In this document: piece by piece, positions 45,373-60,211 of the stretch
How positions within the stretch are numbered: position 1 is the stretch's first letter
Layout: every line of letters begins with the position of its first letter
Assembly (NCBI GenBank): GCA_012932865.1
Contig: SAXG01000005.1
Location: 62,001-126,000, forward strand
Direction: 5' to 3'
DNA from: Amylostereum areolatum
Taxonomy: Eukaryota; Basidiomycota; Agaricomycetes; Russulales; Stereaceae
DNA: 64,000 bases
Notes under the pieces: generated by a model
Database searches by the model: none
What the model was told of the DNA's origin: nothing
Seen by the model: the letters and a program-made list of their open reading frames with translations, nothing else
Made by a program: the position numbers and the translations under genes

Positions 45373-46780
45373 ATGGCGTTCAACGGGACGACGGTGCCGA
45401 CGCACCAGCTCACCGCCGCGCAGCTCTAGCGGGCGCTGGCACGGACTTCAGCTCGCTGACGTGGGTCGAGCAGCAGTGGGGGCGTGGTACCTGTGGATTG
45501 GGAACCCTATCATCGCGACCGGTTGGCAGTTTCTTGCTTCACGAGGTCGTGTGTGTCTCCACTCGACCCCGACTCCGTCTCGTTTCCTTCCTCGTCGCGC
45601 AACTCTTCGAGGGCGCCGCCCCTCGTCGTGCTGTATTTTCCGCGCTCCTGTTTTTTTGTTGCTGTTTGTGTGTGTGGGCTTTTCGGTGGGAGCTGACGCG
45701 TCGTGTGGTGACAGATCGTGTACTTTGGCCGCTGCGTCCCTGGATCATCGTCGACGCCTGCCGTACTTCCGTCGCTGGAGCTGCAGCCGAACAAGGTGCC
45801 CCACCGCCCCGAGCAATGGGAGTGCACCAAGCAGTCCTGTTCTCGCACTTCTCGATCGAGGCTCCCCTGGTGCGTTTCCTCTCGCCTTCCCTGTCCCTCG
45901 TCAGAACGCAGCTGACGGTGCGCGCGGCGGGCAGATTCTGCTCTTCCACCCCGTCGCGGAGGCGATCGGCATGTCGACTGGCAGGTGCCGTTCCCGGAGT
46001 GGACGAAGATGGCGTACCAAATCGCGATCTTTTCGTCTTTGAAGACAGTTCCACTACTTCGGTTCGTCTCCCTTACCCCCCCCGGTCCCGTCCTTCCCCG
46101 CCCACGCACCGTGCTCATCCCCGTTCCCGAACAGCGCACCAGGCCCTGCACACGCCGATGCTGTACAAGCACATCCACAAGATCCACCACAAGTACTCCG
46201 CGCCGTTCGGGCTCGCGGCCGAGTACGCGCACCCGGCCGAGGTCTTCATCCTCGGCACGGGGCACGATCCTCCGCCCGCTGCTCTACTGCCTCGCCACGC
46301 AGGCCTGCACATCTTCACCGTCTACGTCTGGATCACGCTCGCCTCTTCCAGGCCATCGACGCGCACAGCGGATACGGTGCGTCTCGTCCTCTTTCCCCCT
46401 TTCGCCCCCCTTCTTCCCTTCTCTCGACGACCGACGGAGGACTGACGCGTGCGCCCCCCCTCCCGCCCGAGACTTCCCCTGGTCGCTGCAGCACATCCTG
46501 CCCTTCTGGTCCGGCGCGGACCACCACGACTTCCACCACATGGCGTTCGTGAACAACTTCTCGACCTCGTCGGTGGTGGGACCACGTGCTCGGCACGGAC
46601 GACAAGTACCGGCTCTACAACGCCAAGCGCCAGCTCATGCTCGAGACCCGCGCGCGCGCAGCGGCTAGCCTGCGCGAGGTGCAGGAGCTCGAGAAGAAGA
46701 TGGTGCGGAGGAGGAGGCCGAGGGCGTCCGGGCGAGGCCGAGGTCGAGGTCGGGCGGGGCAGAAGGTCAAGGCGCAGTAG
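45373..46780 (+). CDS. C-4 methylsterol oxidase (ERG25-like), frame-broken
   Basis: Homologue of ERG25, the ER-membrane di-iron oxidase that begins removal of the sterol C-4 methyl groups. ATG 45373 starts [18 protein letters not shown]. Blocks: [43 protein letters not shown] + WIIVDA + PYFRRW + LQPNKVP in three frames, [41 protein letters not shown] (histidine box), [20 protein letters not shown] (histidine box) and [12 protein letters not shown]. The tail ends in [13 protein letters not shown], stop 46778-46780. At least seven frame changes are needed. Several vanish if a single base is restored in a doublet or triplet (for example in gtccctgg, tggagctg, aagcagtcc). The gene is essential in yeast, so consensus errors are likelier than true loss, unless another copy exists. 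Confidence 0.8.
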
Positions 46781-47134
46781 GGGCACCTCCGTTTACGGTG
46801 CCCGGCGCGATCTGGAGGAAGGGAGGCGGAGGACGGTGACGGTTGGCCATGTATGCGGCGCACTTACGGTTCTAATAATTGTGATACCTTTTCCCGCTCT
46901 TCTCTCCGCGTCGCTTCTTCCTCCCGTCCGCATCTGCTCAACAGCCGTGCCAATTGCAAAGCTCGGTCCCAGCGCTTCGAATCGCCGTTTGAAATTTGAA
47001 AGTTGAACGGCGCGCGCTCGACGTGGCTTACCGACGCCGTTGCGAACGCGTGGTTCAAGCGACGTCTCTCTGTGCGCCACGAGCGCCGTTCGAACCCAAG
47101 CATAGGCATGATCATCGTGCCCGTACAATCGTAC

Positions 47135-47161
47135 ACGACGACGACGACGACGACGACGACG
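47135..47161. repeat. (ACG)n microsatellite
   Basis: Nine perfect ACG units on the + strand. Confidence 0.9.
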
Positions 47162-47284
47162 GGCAAGACCCACGTCCGGCGTGGACGCGCTGCACACTTA
47201 GTATTACGACGATGACTGTTTCCACCTTCCTCGACGTACTCACGTACCCGCACCTCACCTCCATCTCCTCCTCGCACACCTCCT

Positions 47285-47330
47285 TCACACACACCACACA
47301 CACACACGCACACACACACACACACACACG

Positions 47331-47362
<32 letters not shown>

Positions 47363-47393
47363 CACACACGCACACACACACACGGAAGATGAG
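47285..47393. repeat. (CA)n microsatellite
   Basis: About 109 bases of CA dinucleotides with a few CG and CC interruptions. Confidence 0.92.
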
Positions 47394-47812
47394 AACGGAA
47401 TCGCGCCCGACACACACCACCAACGCGCCCAATCTGGTATAAAAACACACGCCAAATATTTCCGTACGAACCCGACCTCCCCCTCCCAACGACGGACGGG
47501 GGGGGAGCCACGCTATTACTACACTAAGGAAGAAGGGGTACAGCCAGCGACGAGCGACATCACTCAAAAAGGAATAAACAAGCGGGAAGATGGAAAGAGG
47601 GCGGGGGGGGGACGGGCGGGAGAGAAGAGAAGAGAGAGAGAGATCGACGTCTATACACCTATTGGGAGGGGCGGGGGGTCCGCCCCCCCTCGACACACAC
47701 ACCACACATAACACCACAACCCAACGCAAGCGCACGCTCACCCAAACAAACCAACCACCAAACCACCGCGCAAAACGCACAACACACCACCGCCCGCCGC
47801 GCTCACTTCTCG

Positions 47813-50497
47813 TTAGATCATGCAGTCCACGATCTTCCGCCCGAGGTCCTGCGACCCCGTCTCGGCCGAGTCCGCGCGCGGACGGTGCTCCATGGGCACC
47901 TCGTGCACCGCGCCGCGCTGGCCTCCGAAGCGGCCGTGGCCGTAGAGCGCTGCCTGAGGGGGGGGGGGTCAGCGATCAGCGATGGGTTAGGGGGGGGAGC
48001 GGAGAGGGGGTACGGAGGGGGGAGGGGGGTGGCGAAGAGGAAGGGAGGGAGGGAGGGGGTGGATAGAGGGGGGGGAAGGAGATGGATAGAGGCGGGGAGG
48101 AGATGGATAGATAGAGGGGGGAGACGGGAGACGGTGGGGGGAGTACGCACATCCAAAGCGGGATGAGGCCGCCGGGCGGGATGACCCAGGGCTCGGCCTG
48201 GTCGTACGTCGGGGGCACGATGCGGTCGCGGGAGAGCTTGCGGACGAGGTAGGGCAGGCGTTGAGGAGGATGTAGGAGAGGATGCCGGCGATGACGCCGT
48301 ACGCGATGCTGGGAACGAACAACAAACAAACAAAGTCAGCGGATGCCCCCTCGCGCGACGAGAAGTAACAAGAAAAGGCGGCGATGGTGGTGGTGGTGGT
48401 GGTGGTGGAGATGGAGCGGGTGAAGGCGCGGGGAGAAAGGGGGGGGGAACGACGCCAGAGGAAAGGAAAAAACGCACTTGTACGTGAGCGGGATGAGGAT
48501 GATGGTGAGGAACGCGGGCACGGCGTCGCCGATGTAGTCCCAGTTGATGTCGCGCACGTTGCGGATATGAGCGTGCCGACGATCACGAGCGCGCCGCCGG
48601 TCGCCCAGGGCGGGATGGACGCGAAGATGGGCGCGAAGAAGACGGAGACGAAGAACGCGAGGCGGTCGTGATCGCCGTGATCCCCGTCTTGCCGCCGTCT
48701 GCGCACACACGCATGGGATCAGCGAGCGCGGACGGAGGAGGAGGGGGGAGGAGAGACGTACCGGAGATCCCGGTCGCGCTCTCGATGAACGCGGTGACGG
48801 GGGAACGTGCCATGAGCGCGCCCATGCTGATCGAGAAACGCGTCGACGCAGTACGCGACCGTGCTCCGTCAAAGTCGAGCGTGACCGGGTCCCGGAGGCC
48901 GGCGAACTTGGCATCGAGTACAGCGTCCCGGTCGTGTCCAGGATGTCGACGTAGAGCATCGTGACGAGCGCGTACCAGACCTGGCCGTTCCCGTAGTTGT
49001 AGTCGAGCGCGTTCCCGATCAGCTTCAGCGGGCGGAAGGTGACGACCTGCTTGAAGAAGTCGAAGGAGGCGTCGCCCGCGGCCGTGTGCGGGAAGTAGGT
49101 CACGGCCGTCGGGCGCGGCCAGGACACGATGGAGGTGAGGAAGATGCCGATGAGGATCGCGCCCTTGATGCGGTACATCATCAAGAACACCGTCACGAAT
49201 CTGCCCGCCCGACGAGCGCCGGGTTAGAGACGAGGAGGAACGGAAGGCGCGGAATGGGGCGTACCCGCCGAGGAAGATGCCGAGCCACATCGTCGGGCTG
49301 CGCATGACGCCGCCCGCGCAGTAGTTGTCGAGCGGGGGGTTGGTCTGGAAGTGGTCGGCCTTGCAGCCGCCGAGACCGACGAAGTTGGTGGTGTCGCCGC
49401 CGACGACGCCCAGGCCACCCGAGGCTGCGAAGGCTTCGTTCAGAGAAAGGAAGAAAAAGGCGGGAAAGGGGAATGGGGTCACGCACACAGGCCGATGAAT
49501 CTGGAGATGGGGGGTGAGGTGAGGAGGACGTTGGGGAGGGAAGGAGGGGGACGTACGCGATGAAGAGACCGATGCCGCTGCCGACGGCCATGACGAGGGA
49601 TTGGGGCATGACGCGGGCGAGCCATTGACGAAGACCGAGGAGGGAAAGGATGAAGAAGATCCAGCTGGGAAAGGCATGCATCAGCGACCGGCCCAGGCGA
49701 CACGAGCGAGGGGATGGACGGACCCTTCCATGAAGACGGCGGCGAGAGCTTCGCGATAAGAGATGATGCCGGAGCCGTGGAAGCCGACGATGGAGTAGGT
49801 GAACTGCAGGCAGCGTATGAGCGACCGCCGTGTGGGTATTTAAGAGGGAAGATGGGAAAACGGACGTAGGCGTTGAGACCGAGACCGGGGGCCATGCCCA
49901 CGGGGAGGTTGGCGAGGAGGCCCATGAGGGAGCTGGAGAGGGCGGCGATGGCGGCGGTGGTGGTGATGAGGTCGCGGCGGACCTCGTCGACGCAGGAGAG
50001 GTAGGAGGCGTCCGGGGCGACGACGCAGTCGACGCCTGCGGGGCAGACGCAGGTTCCTCCTGAATCGGAGATGATGGACGCGTTGACCGAAATCTGTTGG
50101 AGATGTCAGATGAAAAGACGGGGGTGGCGGGAGGGGGAGGGAGAAGTCGTACAATGTACGCCATGGCGGCCTGAGGGAGGAAAGGGGGTGGGTGGTTAGG
50201 AGGGGTGCGGGTGAGCAGGAAAAGAGGAGAACGGACCCAAGTGGTGAGACCAGCACGGATTTCGGTCTAAGATGGATGGAGATCAGTTGGGGCGGGCGTT
50301 GGAGAGATGGAAAGGGTACGGACGAGGAAGCGGGAGCCTTCGCGCTCCCTGTCCACGCCCGAGCCCTCGAGCTTGAACCAGCGCCCGACGATAGAGTCCG
50401 CCGCCTGAGGACGATAGGAGACCGGTGAGAGATGAGCGAAAGCGGAGGGCAGAGAGAAACGTACGTGGGCGTTGATTTTGTCGACGATGGTGATCAT
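47813..50497 (-). CDS. AzgA-type purine (adenine/guanine/hypoxanthine) permease
   Basis: Homologue of fungal AzgA, a plasma-membrane proton symporter for purines with about 12-14 helices. ATG 50497 starts [15 protein letters not shown] 47813-47815 ends KIVDCMI. Blocks: [177 protein letters not shown] and [18 protein letters not shown]. About ten short introns; the G-run region 47957-48140 is probably intronic. At least three one-base losses break the frame (near 48260, 48560 and 48865); the first is repaired by adding a G where NGLPYLV is expected. Neighbouring 5' DNA has no obvious partner gene. Confidence 0.85.
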
Positions 50498-53400
50498 TGT
50501 CGAGGGAGAGGGAGAGGGTGCCGCGGGGGGAGGAGGAGGGGGAGGGGGAGGGAGGGGACGGGAAAAAGAGAGGAGGGATACGCTCAAAAGGAAAGGGGAG
50601 GAAAGGGCGCGGGCGGCTCCTGGCGCGCGCACGAGATAAGCTGGCGGAAAAGGGAAACGGTCCAGGGAATTTCGCCCGACATATAAGTACTTAACTTGGT
50701 ATATCTCCCCCGGCTCCGGTCCCCGGCCCTTCTCAAGCCCACCCGCCTGCCCCTCCTCCTCCTGCTCCTCCTCCCACCTTCCACCTTTCTCCCACAACAG
50801 AAATGTCCCCCTCGCAACCCCCTCCCCCCTCTCCCTCTCTCCCTTCGGACCCTTCCCCCCTCCCTCCCACTCACCTCCCCCGCCCGCAGGACTATCCCCC
50901 ATCGGGCCTCGATCTCTCTCCTATCGAGCGTGCCGTTCCTATTTCCAACATCAGCCGGTGGGGTCTTAACCCCGTTTGATCGTTCCCCGCCCGAACCCAC
51001 TCCACGGCTCCTCCCCGCCCCCTGCGCTTCTGCACCCAGTCTGCACCGTCCACTCCAGTCCAGCTTCCCACCAACGCGTCCAGCGACCGTCCTCCCCTCC
51101 CTCTGTCCTTCTCACCCACCCATCCCGCCCATCATCGTCACACCGTCACCCGCCTTCTAACTTCGCCTCCGACCTTCGACCTGCGCCTTCGGACGGAAGG
51201 AACAATATATCTCACCAGCACGTCCGCGCGCACCGCGAACTTCCTGATCGAATCACCCCCGCGCGACGGCCGTGGATCCCACACTATCCCACACCGCGTT
51301 CTGAACCTGAACGTTTGAACCATCGTGCGAGACCGACGGTGTCCGTGGAGGGGATCCTTCTGGATCCTCGTCAGAGCGATCCACGCCTTGTGCTCGAGCT
51401 CAAGTCCAAGTCCGGAGCGAGGCTCGGAGACAGGGCGAGGGAATGAGGAAAAAAGGGCAAGGGGCGCGTGCGCGCGGGCCTGGCACCTGCGGCTCAGCCT
51501 ATAACTTTCTTACTTGCTTATCAATCCGCAGGACAGGCGACGGGCGACGAGCGACGGTCGACGAGACTCCAGAGCGACGTGCGGCAGCGACGGGAATGGC
51601 ATGGGAAACCGTCGCGAGGCCGCCGGGTGCCTCGACGCCAGCTCAACTCATATCGAGGCTGGACGTTGAACGTCGACCGTTGAACGTGCAGGCCTTCCAT
51701 CGACGCGGTCGCACACTCACTCGCATCAAGATCAAGGCAGGGGGGGGGGAACGCGGGAGGTGTCCCAGGCGTTCACATGCGCACCGCGAGAAGCGATTCT
51801 GAACGGGTCGAACCTGGCGCTATACTTGCAATCGTCCGGCCACATAAGCAAGTATAAGTACGCGAACGCGTGTCCCCGCCACACCGCCCCGAGCGCATCG
51901 AATGAGCCCGCCTGGCCCTTTACTAATACCCGCTTGGCAGCCCCGCCGCACGCGCTCCCCGTCCCATCCTCGCGAAGACGCATACAACGGTGGACTTCCT
52001 TCCTTGCATGCGCACGCACACACGCACGGACGTTTCCACGCGTGGGTCGTCCGCAGTGCGCATGATCAGGATCAGACCGCATCATTCGACGCACATGCAT
52101 GGTCCGCGTGGTGCAAAAGCTTGTTGTGTGCAGACGGTATGCTGACCAGACGTCGACTGCAAGAACAGAATGAGCAAGTGCAAGCGTCGCGGTCACCGGG
52201 TCTGAAACGGGAGCTCGCCTGCTTTACATACAGTATACTGATCACCCCCGGTGTCGAGCTCCTCCACGGACGCACGGCGCCATGCGCCATGCATCATGCA
52301 TCACAGTATACCCCGCCCGACGTGCGCACGGCGGCACAACATCAAGCTTCAAAAATCAAGCATCAGCGCGGCGATCCGACCATCGTGCGCTGCAACGCAC
52401 CGCGTACCGATCGAGATCTTCCGTCCCCCGGCCGGCCCCGAGCGAGTCCAGCCGCCCGAATCCAGAGTCCAGACCTTCGCCACCATCACACACAATCCGA
52501 GGACGCCCACATGAGGTGCCACTGCCAGCCAGCGGCCGGTCCACCTACCAAGTACTAAGTACTCATAATAATCGAACAACGTTCCTGCTATTCCATGGAC
52601 CCATCGCACGCGTCCGTCCGTCCACCCCGAGCTCGCGAGCGAAGAAAGAAAAATCCGCCCCGGGCGGATTCGGTTTCGGACGGCTCCGAGAAAATGCGCA
52701 GAGGGGGGGAAATGTGGAGGTGGAGGTGGAGGTGGAGGTGGAGGGGAGGGGCACAAATATTTGGAACGCCCTCCTCCCGCTCCCAAGCGCGGCCTAACGC
52801 TGAGCGCTGAAGCCGGGTGTAGAGGCGGAAGTCAGAGCACATGCGTACAAGGGCGAGAGCGTCCGTGCGGCGACGCTGCGTCAACGCTCCAAGGTCTTGC
52901 CAGTGAGAGAAAGAGGGCCGTACGGGGGGTGCTGGTGGTGCATCACGCGTGGGCGGGGGCGTCAACAGGGCTCGGCGGGCCGACGGCGAAAGCGAGACGG
53001 TCCTTGTGTCGAGAGCACCGAGCAAGGTGTCGAGTAGCGACGTCCGTACTCGACTCGAGACTCGAGTATACTGTGATTCTCCGGAGCCGCCGACGCGCGC
53101 GTTTCCATCGGAAAGACCGCCCCCTCCCCTCCCCTCCCGCCGGCGCGCAGCGTGTCCTGGGCCTGTGCCGAAGGCCAGGCAAGGTGCGTTGTCTCGTGTT
53201 GTGTCGCTGTGGACGAAGAGAGGGAAGGTTTGGGACAAGGTTTGAGTTTGCAGGGCGAGGGGGCGAGGGGGCGAGGGCGAGGGCGAGGGCTGGGCGTGAC
53301 GGGAGGGGGGGCGGACGTCAGATGTACACATGGGCCATGGCCACGTTGAGAATGATTAGGTTGATACATTGCGTTTCGGGGATGTCGGAGGTGGACCAGG

Positions 53401-56400
53401 ACAGGCAGGCCGGGACGAGGGAGACGACGCGAGCGAGAGACTAGACGAGAGACTGAGCGCCGCGCGGCGGACTCAGAACTCGAGGACGAGCCGGGGCCCG
53501 GTTGTTGTTGGCCGGTACACAGGTAGGATCGCCGTAGGAGGAGAACGCAGCCCCAAGTTTGGCCCGCCGTCAGCGCTCGAAAAAAAGGAGAAAAAGGGGG
53601 GACGCGGGGACAACGCGGGGAACTACTACGGGAGAGCCTTAGACTGTTTCGTTTTTCGTATCCTCGGCGAGGGCTCGGAGGGCGCCGTGGTGGATACATA
53701 TTGAGACCCGGGGTTTCGGGAGGGTGTCGCAGGCAGGATATGTACGGCACATAAAAATGGAGAAAAAGTGGCATGGGTGGAGCAATTCGATCGAGGAGGT
53801 CGACCGGCGAGTCGGAGTCGCGACTCGACTTCGCGCTGAGGTCGGGAATGGCCGGCGCACGTGATCGGCGCGTCATCCCCAATCCAATATCCAAGGTTGG
53901 TTTTCGCACCCCTACCCCTTCCTGCAGGTTCCGATACCCTCTATAAATCACCCATGCCATGGCCAAATGCCACTAAATCTCCAGGGAAACCCAACATCGG
54001 TGTGGCGACGGGGACGCATGGTCTATGCTGCGACGCGGCACTATAGGCTGTTGCATCGCTACCGTAACCCAATCGAACAAACCATACACTTGAAGTGCAC
54101 CTGGCTGCAGGCGCTCAGCTAGCTTGTGACCTACAGTACCTACCCGCCAGATGAGAGGATCCCGAGGTACGAGGGTTTGACGATTCATCCGCGTCTGCCT
54201 TTGGGAGACTAACCTACCCCTCCTCGACGACTTTGGGTGGGCCGACATGTGATCACCACCACGTCCCAAAGTCTCAAGAGGTGCAGGCGATGGGCGGACC
54301 CATTCCATGCTTCGCGAGCAGATTACTTATCGTCCGACGCACCCTGGAAGATCTCCCCCTCCCCCGATGGTGAGCTGCGAGTGGCGAGTCTGGAACGACC
54401 GCGGTCAATGCAATGCCAGCCCAGTCCGAGTCCTCCCCTGGACCCGCGCTTGCTTTCCCAGTCAGCGCACCCGCGCGCATCGAAGACACGTTACCATGTA
54501 AAGTGAGTCGGTCTTATCGTCGCTCACGAGCACATGCTCCCTCTCGGGAGGGTATCTCACACTGCAAAAAATAGACGTCCGTTGGATAGGGATCGCGCGC
54601 GGTCGTGTCCAGTGTCTCTTTTCGAGTCGAAGCGCAGCTGAACAGTGTGCGTTTCACTTGCAGTATTCGTCCCGGGCAGACTGAAAGCCTGGTGCTCTCT
54701 GAGCTCGTCGGCTGTTAGCGGTTGGAACGAGCTGGCCGCTTCTCTTCGTCGTCGTGAGATGATGACTTAACTGCTGGCTCCGCTGCAATGCGCGGTATCT
54801 CATACACATGTTCCGCCAAAGCAACGCCTTCGGAAGAGACACCATCTTGTCAACACTGCACTGCGTCGTCGACTCGTCGCTCCAGCCGCCATCAAGCAGT
54901 ATATCGGTGCGTGGTTGCAGTTGAGAGCGCGTCTTCCTTCCCGGTGTCCCACTGGACCCCTCAGCCCCCGACATTTCTTCTTGATATCCAACCCGTCGTA
55001 GGAAACAATCAGCCCGTCCTCGTAACCTTCACTCGAGTCGGGACTAATGAGTGGCCATCCTTTGCTTTATAGTGGCCCCCAGAATCCCCATGCCTGAGCC
55101 CAAGAACGGCCCCACACGGCCTCGCTTGAAAAACACCGTCCGGCGCGCTACGTGCGTCGTTGGAACCCTCCCTAGAACGCGGGGAGGGTGTGCGCCCGTG
55201 ATCCTGCTTCTTGCTTGCGCCCCGAGATTCGCCGGGAGCATGCAGAGCAATCGCGGAAGACGTAAGGTCTTGTTCCGCGGCTCTGCTGGCTTTGTTTCGT
55301 TCCGCCTAACAGAAATACGACAGAATATCAACGCGAGAGTTATGGCGTGCGGTTGTGGCTGGGCCCACCGAGGACGTCGTGGGCACCGTGCATTCGACGA
55401 GTCCACGCCCTCTGCCGATCCTCACGTCGAGTCGCTCCACCGAGTATTGCGATCGTTTCCTCTTTGTCGTCGTGCTCTCGTTTTGACAATCAAAGCCGGG
55501 GAACATCTTTGGCATAGGGGCTTCTCCCGGCCCCATCCTCGTTTCTCCCACCGTGCTTACCGACGCAGGTTTGCGATTCGCACCTGTGCGTCCCGAGGCC
55601 ACACACACATGCCCTCGGTCTTCCGGATTTTCATTGAATGCGTGTCCGAGATGGCCCGTGTTCGAGGGCGTGCACGTCAGCTTCAGATTCTGCACGAAGT
55701 CGTCCCCTCCGCGAGCGCCTGCGTTCTTGCGTCCCAAGTCACGCAAAATGAGGAGTGGTTTTGGTGGAATGTTCCGCATGCGTGAGTGGGTGAACTTGCG
55801 TTGGATCCATGGGATGCAGGCGGCAACGGTACCAACCACGAGGCGCGGCTCGTGAACAAGTCGTACGGGGCGTGTGAGGACCTTCGACGCCGTGTACTTG
55901 CTCACCGCGCAGCCTTGTGTGAACCCGTCGTGAATGGGGGCTGCCCTGCGACCGTTTCTCGGAAGGTATCGGGAATGCAGGAAGAGTTCTTCTGGCCAGG
56001 GGGGGGGGGGGCAGCGAGATGCGGAAGGAATCTCTACGCTATTGCGCTGAATCTCTCTCTCCGAAACCGATGGTTCTGAACCTGGTGGGCTTACGGAGAG
56101 ACTACATGCTTATAATAACTTGGTGCGCCGGAAACTCGTGACGGGACGCGATCACGTGCGTCTCTTGATATTTTCTCACGGAGGTCGACAATTTCTGTTT
56201 CTTCACGCCATTTTCTCCCCACCGCGGCATTCTCACCGCCATCGTTCCATGCCCGCATTTCCCTTCCCCTCCTCCCCCCGCTTCGCCCACTTCGCTTTGG
56301 ATTTTTTTTGCGTAATCTGATCCTTTCAACGAATCGGAGCGGTCGCCGTTGTGGGCAGTCCTTGAGGGTACGAAACCCGCCCTTCTCGAGCTCCCTTTGC

Positions 56401-56456
56401 GTGCTAGACGGCGCCTGATGGCGTGCTTTCCCCGACAGGTCATCCGACACTCCGAG
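50498..56456. other. 6 kb without a recognisable gene
   Basis: GC-rich, with no recognised family on either strand. Low-complexity pieces are a GGAGGT run at about 52714-52746 and G-runs near 50515-50570. A long - strand frame at 52962-53966 is rich in Pro/Arg/Ser and looks compositional. A - strand frame at 55306-55905 is listed separately as a weak candidate. The left end should contain the AzgA promoter. Confidence 0.4.
55306..55905 (-). CDS. Weak candidate ORF, unknown
   Basis: A 199-codon open frame that includes mixed-composition stretches (LVVGTVAACIPWIQRKF, RMRNIPPKPLLILRDLG) and a GTAAGC donor-like site near 55556. The frame has no ATG at its start and no recognised domain. It is kept only because its composition is less extreme than its neighbours. 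It could be part of a spliced gene or chance. Confidence 0.15.
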   Translation of the reverse strand: MSKYTASKVLTRPVRLVHEPRLVVGTVAACIPWIQRKFTHSRMRNIPPKPLLILRDLGRKNAGARGGDDFVQNLKLTCTPSNTGHLGHAFNENPEDRGHVCVASGRTGANRKPASVSTVGETRMGPGEAPMPKMFPGFDCQNESTTTKRKRSQYSVERLDVRIGRGRGLVECTVPTTSSVGPATTARHNSRVDILSYFC

Positions 56457-56466
56457 TCTATATAAA
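56457..56466 (+). promoter_or_regulatory. TATA box of the MET17-like gene
   Basis: TCTATATAAA ends 75 bases before ATG 56542, a usual distance in fungi. Confidence 0.6.
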
Positions 56467-56541
56467 CGTTATCCGCCCACAGCATCCAATTCTCATCGCA
56501 TCCCCCCCCGCTCGACACCTCCAAATCACACAGAGCACACC

Positions 56542-58525
<1,984 letters not shown>

Positions 58526-60120
58526 CTCCGTCAGGCGAGCCTGCAAGGTGGAACGTAACGAAAGGGAGGAATTTATCGCTGTTTTTATACGCTTGTATCA
58601 CTTGAATGTATTATACGCCGAAGCGTGGGCGCTCAACCCTACTCAAAGGCATTCCGTTGAAACCTTTTTTTACTCTGAGCGACGACCTGACCCGAAATAC
58701 GATGGCCTGTGTTATCTTCGGCGGGGAATACGAAACTCGGGCCTGTATTCCACATAAATGTACCCATGATTTCATGGATTGCTTAAGCTCGGTTTGTGAC
58801 CTTGACCAGGCCAAGATGGAGTGGGAAAGCATTGTCAATGTCATGGCCACAGTGAAGAGGGCATGGACTCATAGGAGGGTATAAGGTATCTTATTACATC
58901 AAAGCGCGAGGAAGTGCATTCCGAAACGGAGGGAAACCCGACAAACAACCCAAAGGAAAGAAGCTCGGTGCTCCGCCACTTCCTCAGGCGAGAGCGAGAA
59001 GCACGCCCGCCAAAGCCGACCCCAGCACGACTGCCAACCCGACCCTCACACCCAGGGGGGGTGCGGACGCGGATTCCGGCACTCCAACCCCAGCGAGGAC
59101 CCCGGACACCGTCAACCGAGGTGACGAGATAAGATTCGTTAGATTGGCCAGATAAGAGCATCTGCTACTGTGCAGCAGTGTGTATCAGCTCGCTAACATC
59201 GCTCCTGCGAGTTCTGGAGCGTAGGTGTAAAGGCATTTGATGAACGACAGTCAATATTCGAGGAATACATGTCTTGCAGCAAATATGGCACTGGTTGATC
59301 TTTTCCGAAGGCGAACATATGGATCTCGGTGACAAACTGACATGGTTCACAAGGTATGAATCGACGCGGTATAGTATGATGAAGTAGTGTATTTGATACG
59401 AAGGCGAGACGTAGACGTACTCAGCTATGCTCGTGGCTGTCTCTGCGGATCTGATGCAAGGACTTCCGAGAGACACGAACGAGCGAATACACACATGTAA
59501 ATGGTAGCAAGTTCATAGGCGAAGGGCTGGGGTGCGGAATGGGATTAAATAGCGAGCTGAATTTGGAAGGCTTCCGACGAGAGTATACGTCCTGTGGAGG
59601 ATCGCAGGGAAGCGAGTAGGAGAGTGAGACGGCAAGTACACACACCTTTTCAAGTTACCAGCCGCCTACGCGTGTTGTCCCTTTGCACCTTCCCTTCGTG
59701 CCCTCCATTTGACGGGCCTTCAAGCCCATACCATAGTATTCCAGTTGATTCGATGCATCACGAAGGTGTTGATGTTGGAGATTGTGAGAATCTTGACATA
59801 TGGCCGCTGCCAACCGAGTCCCAGAGCATCCAGGAGCTGATCCAAAGCTGATCACCAGGCCACCGGACACAAAATCAAGGTATCGGATAGCGCAATCATA
59901 GGATAAATGGATATAACACCATGAAAACAGAGAGGAGGGGAGGAGGGGAGAAAAAGGCGGGAGGAAAGCAACGCGACGTCGATTATCCCGGCCACATGAC
60001 AATTTGAAATGTATACTATTAATGTCCACTTCGTGTCAATCTGCTATGACTCTGCGCGATTTTGGGGGTCTATCATTCAATTAGAACTGAAACTTAAAGG
60101 AGCCCCTCAGGCATACAGCT
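58526..60120. other. Intergenic region
   Basis: No convincing gene is seen. On -, 59125-58990 reads as a short hydrophobic tail (VGLAVVLGSALAGVLLALA then stop) that could be the GPI-type C-terminus of a lost or unrecognised gene. Confidence 0.3.
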
Positions 60121-60211
60121 CATTCCACTCGAGTATAGAATCGCAAACGGCAAGAACGAGAATGCGAGCGCGGCGTGGGTACCCACGGACCGGAGGAGGA
60201 CCCCGAAACCG

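Larger units (their letters stand above)
46781..47812. other. Convergent 3' region with microsatellites
   Basis: Lies between the ends of the ERG25-like (+) and AzgA-like (-) genes. It contains (ACG)9 at 47135-47161 and an interrupted (CA)n tract at 47285-47393. Frames through the repeats are artefacts of composition. Confidence 0.6.

Noticed and set aside
47112..47780. Cys/Val-rich frame on - (CVCVCV)
   Set aside because: Generated by the CA/GT microsatellite between two convergent genes.
47957..48140. G-rich direct repeats resembling a satellite
   Set aside because: Lies between exons of the AzgA-like gene and is best explained as a low-complexity intron.
52962..53966. 334-codon open frame on - suggesting a gene
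   Set aside because: Pro/Arg/Ser-dominated composition typical of GC-rich non-coding DNA, no recognised motif, and overlapping equally long frames on the other strand.
58990..59125. Hydrophobic tail like a GPI signal
   Set aside because: Only a short C-terminus is visible, with no upstream exons that join to it; noted but not called as a gene.
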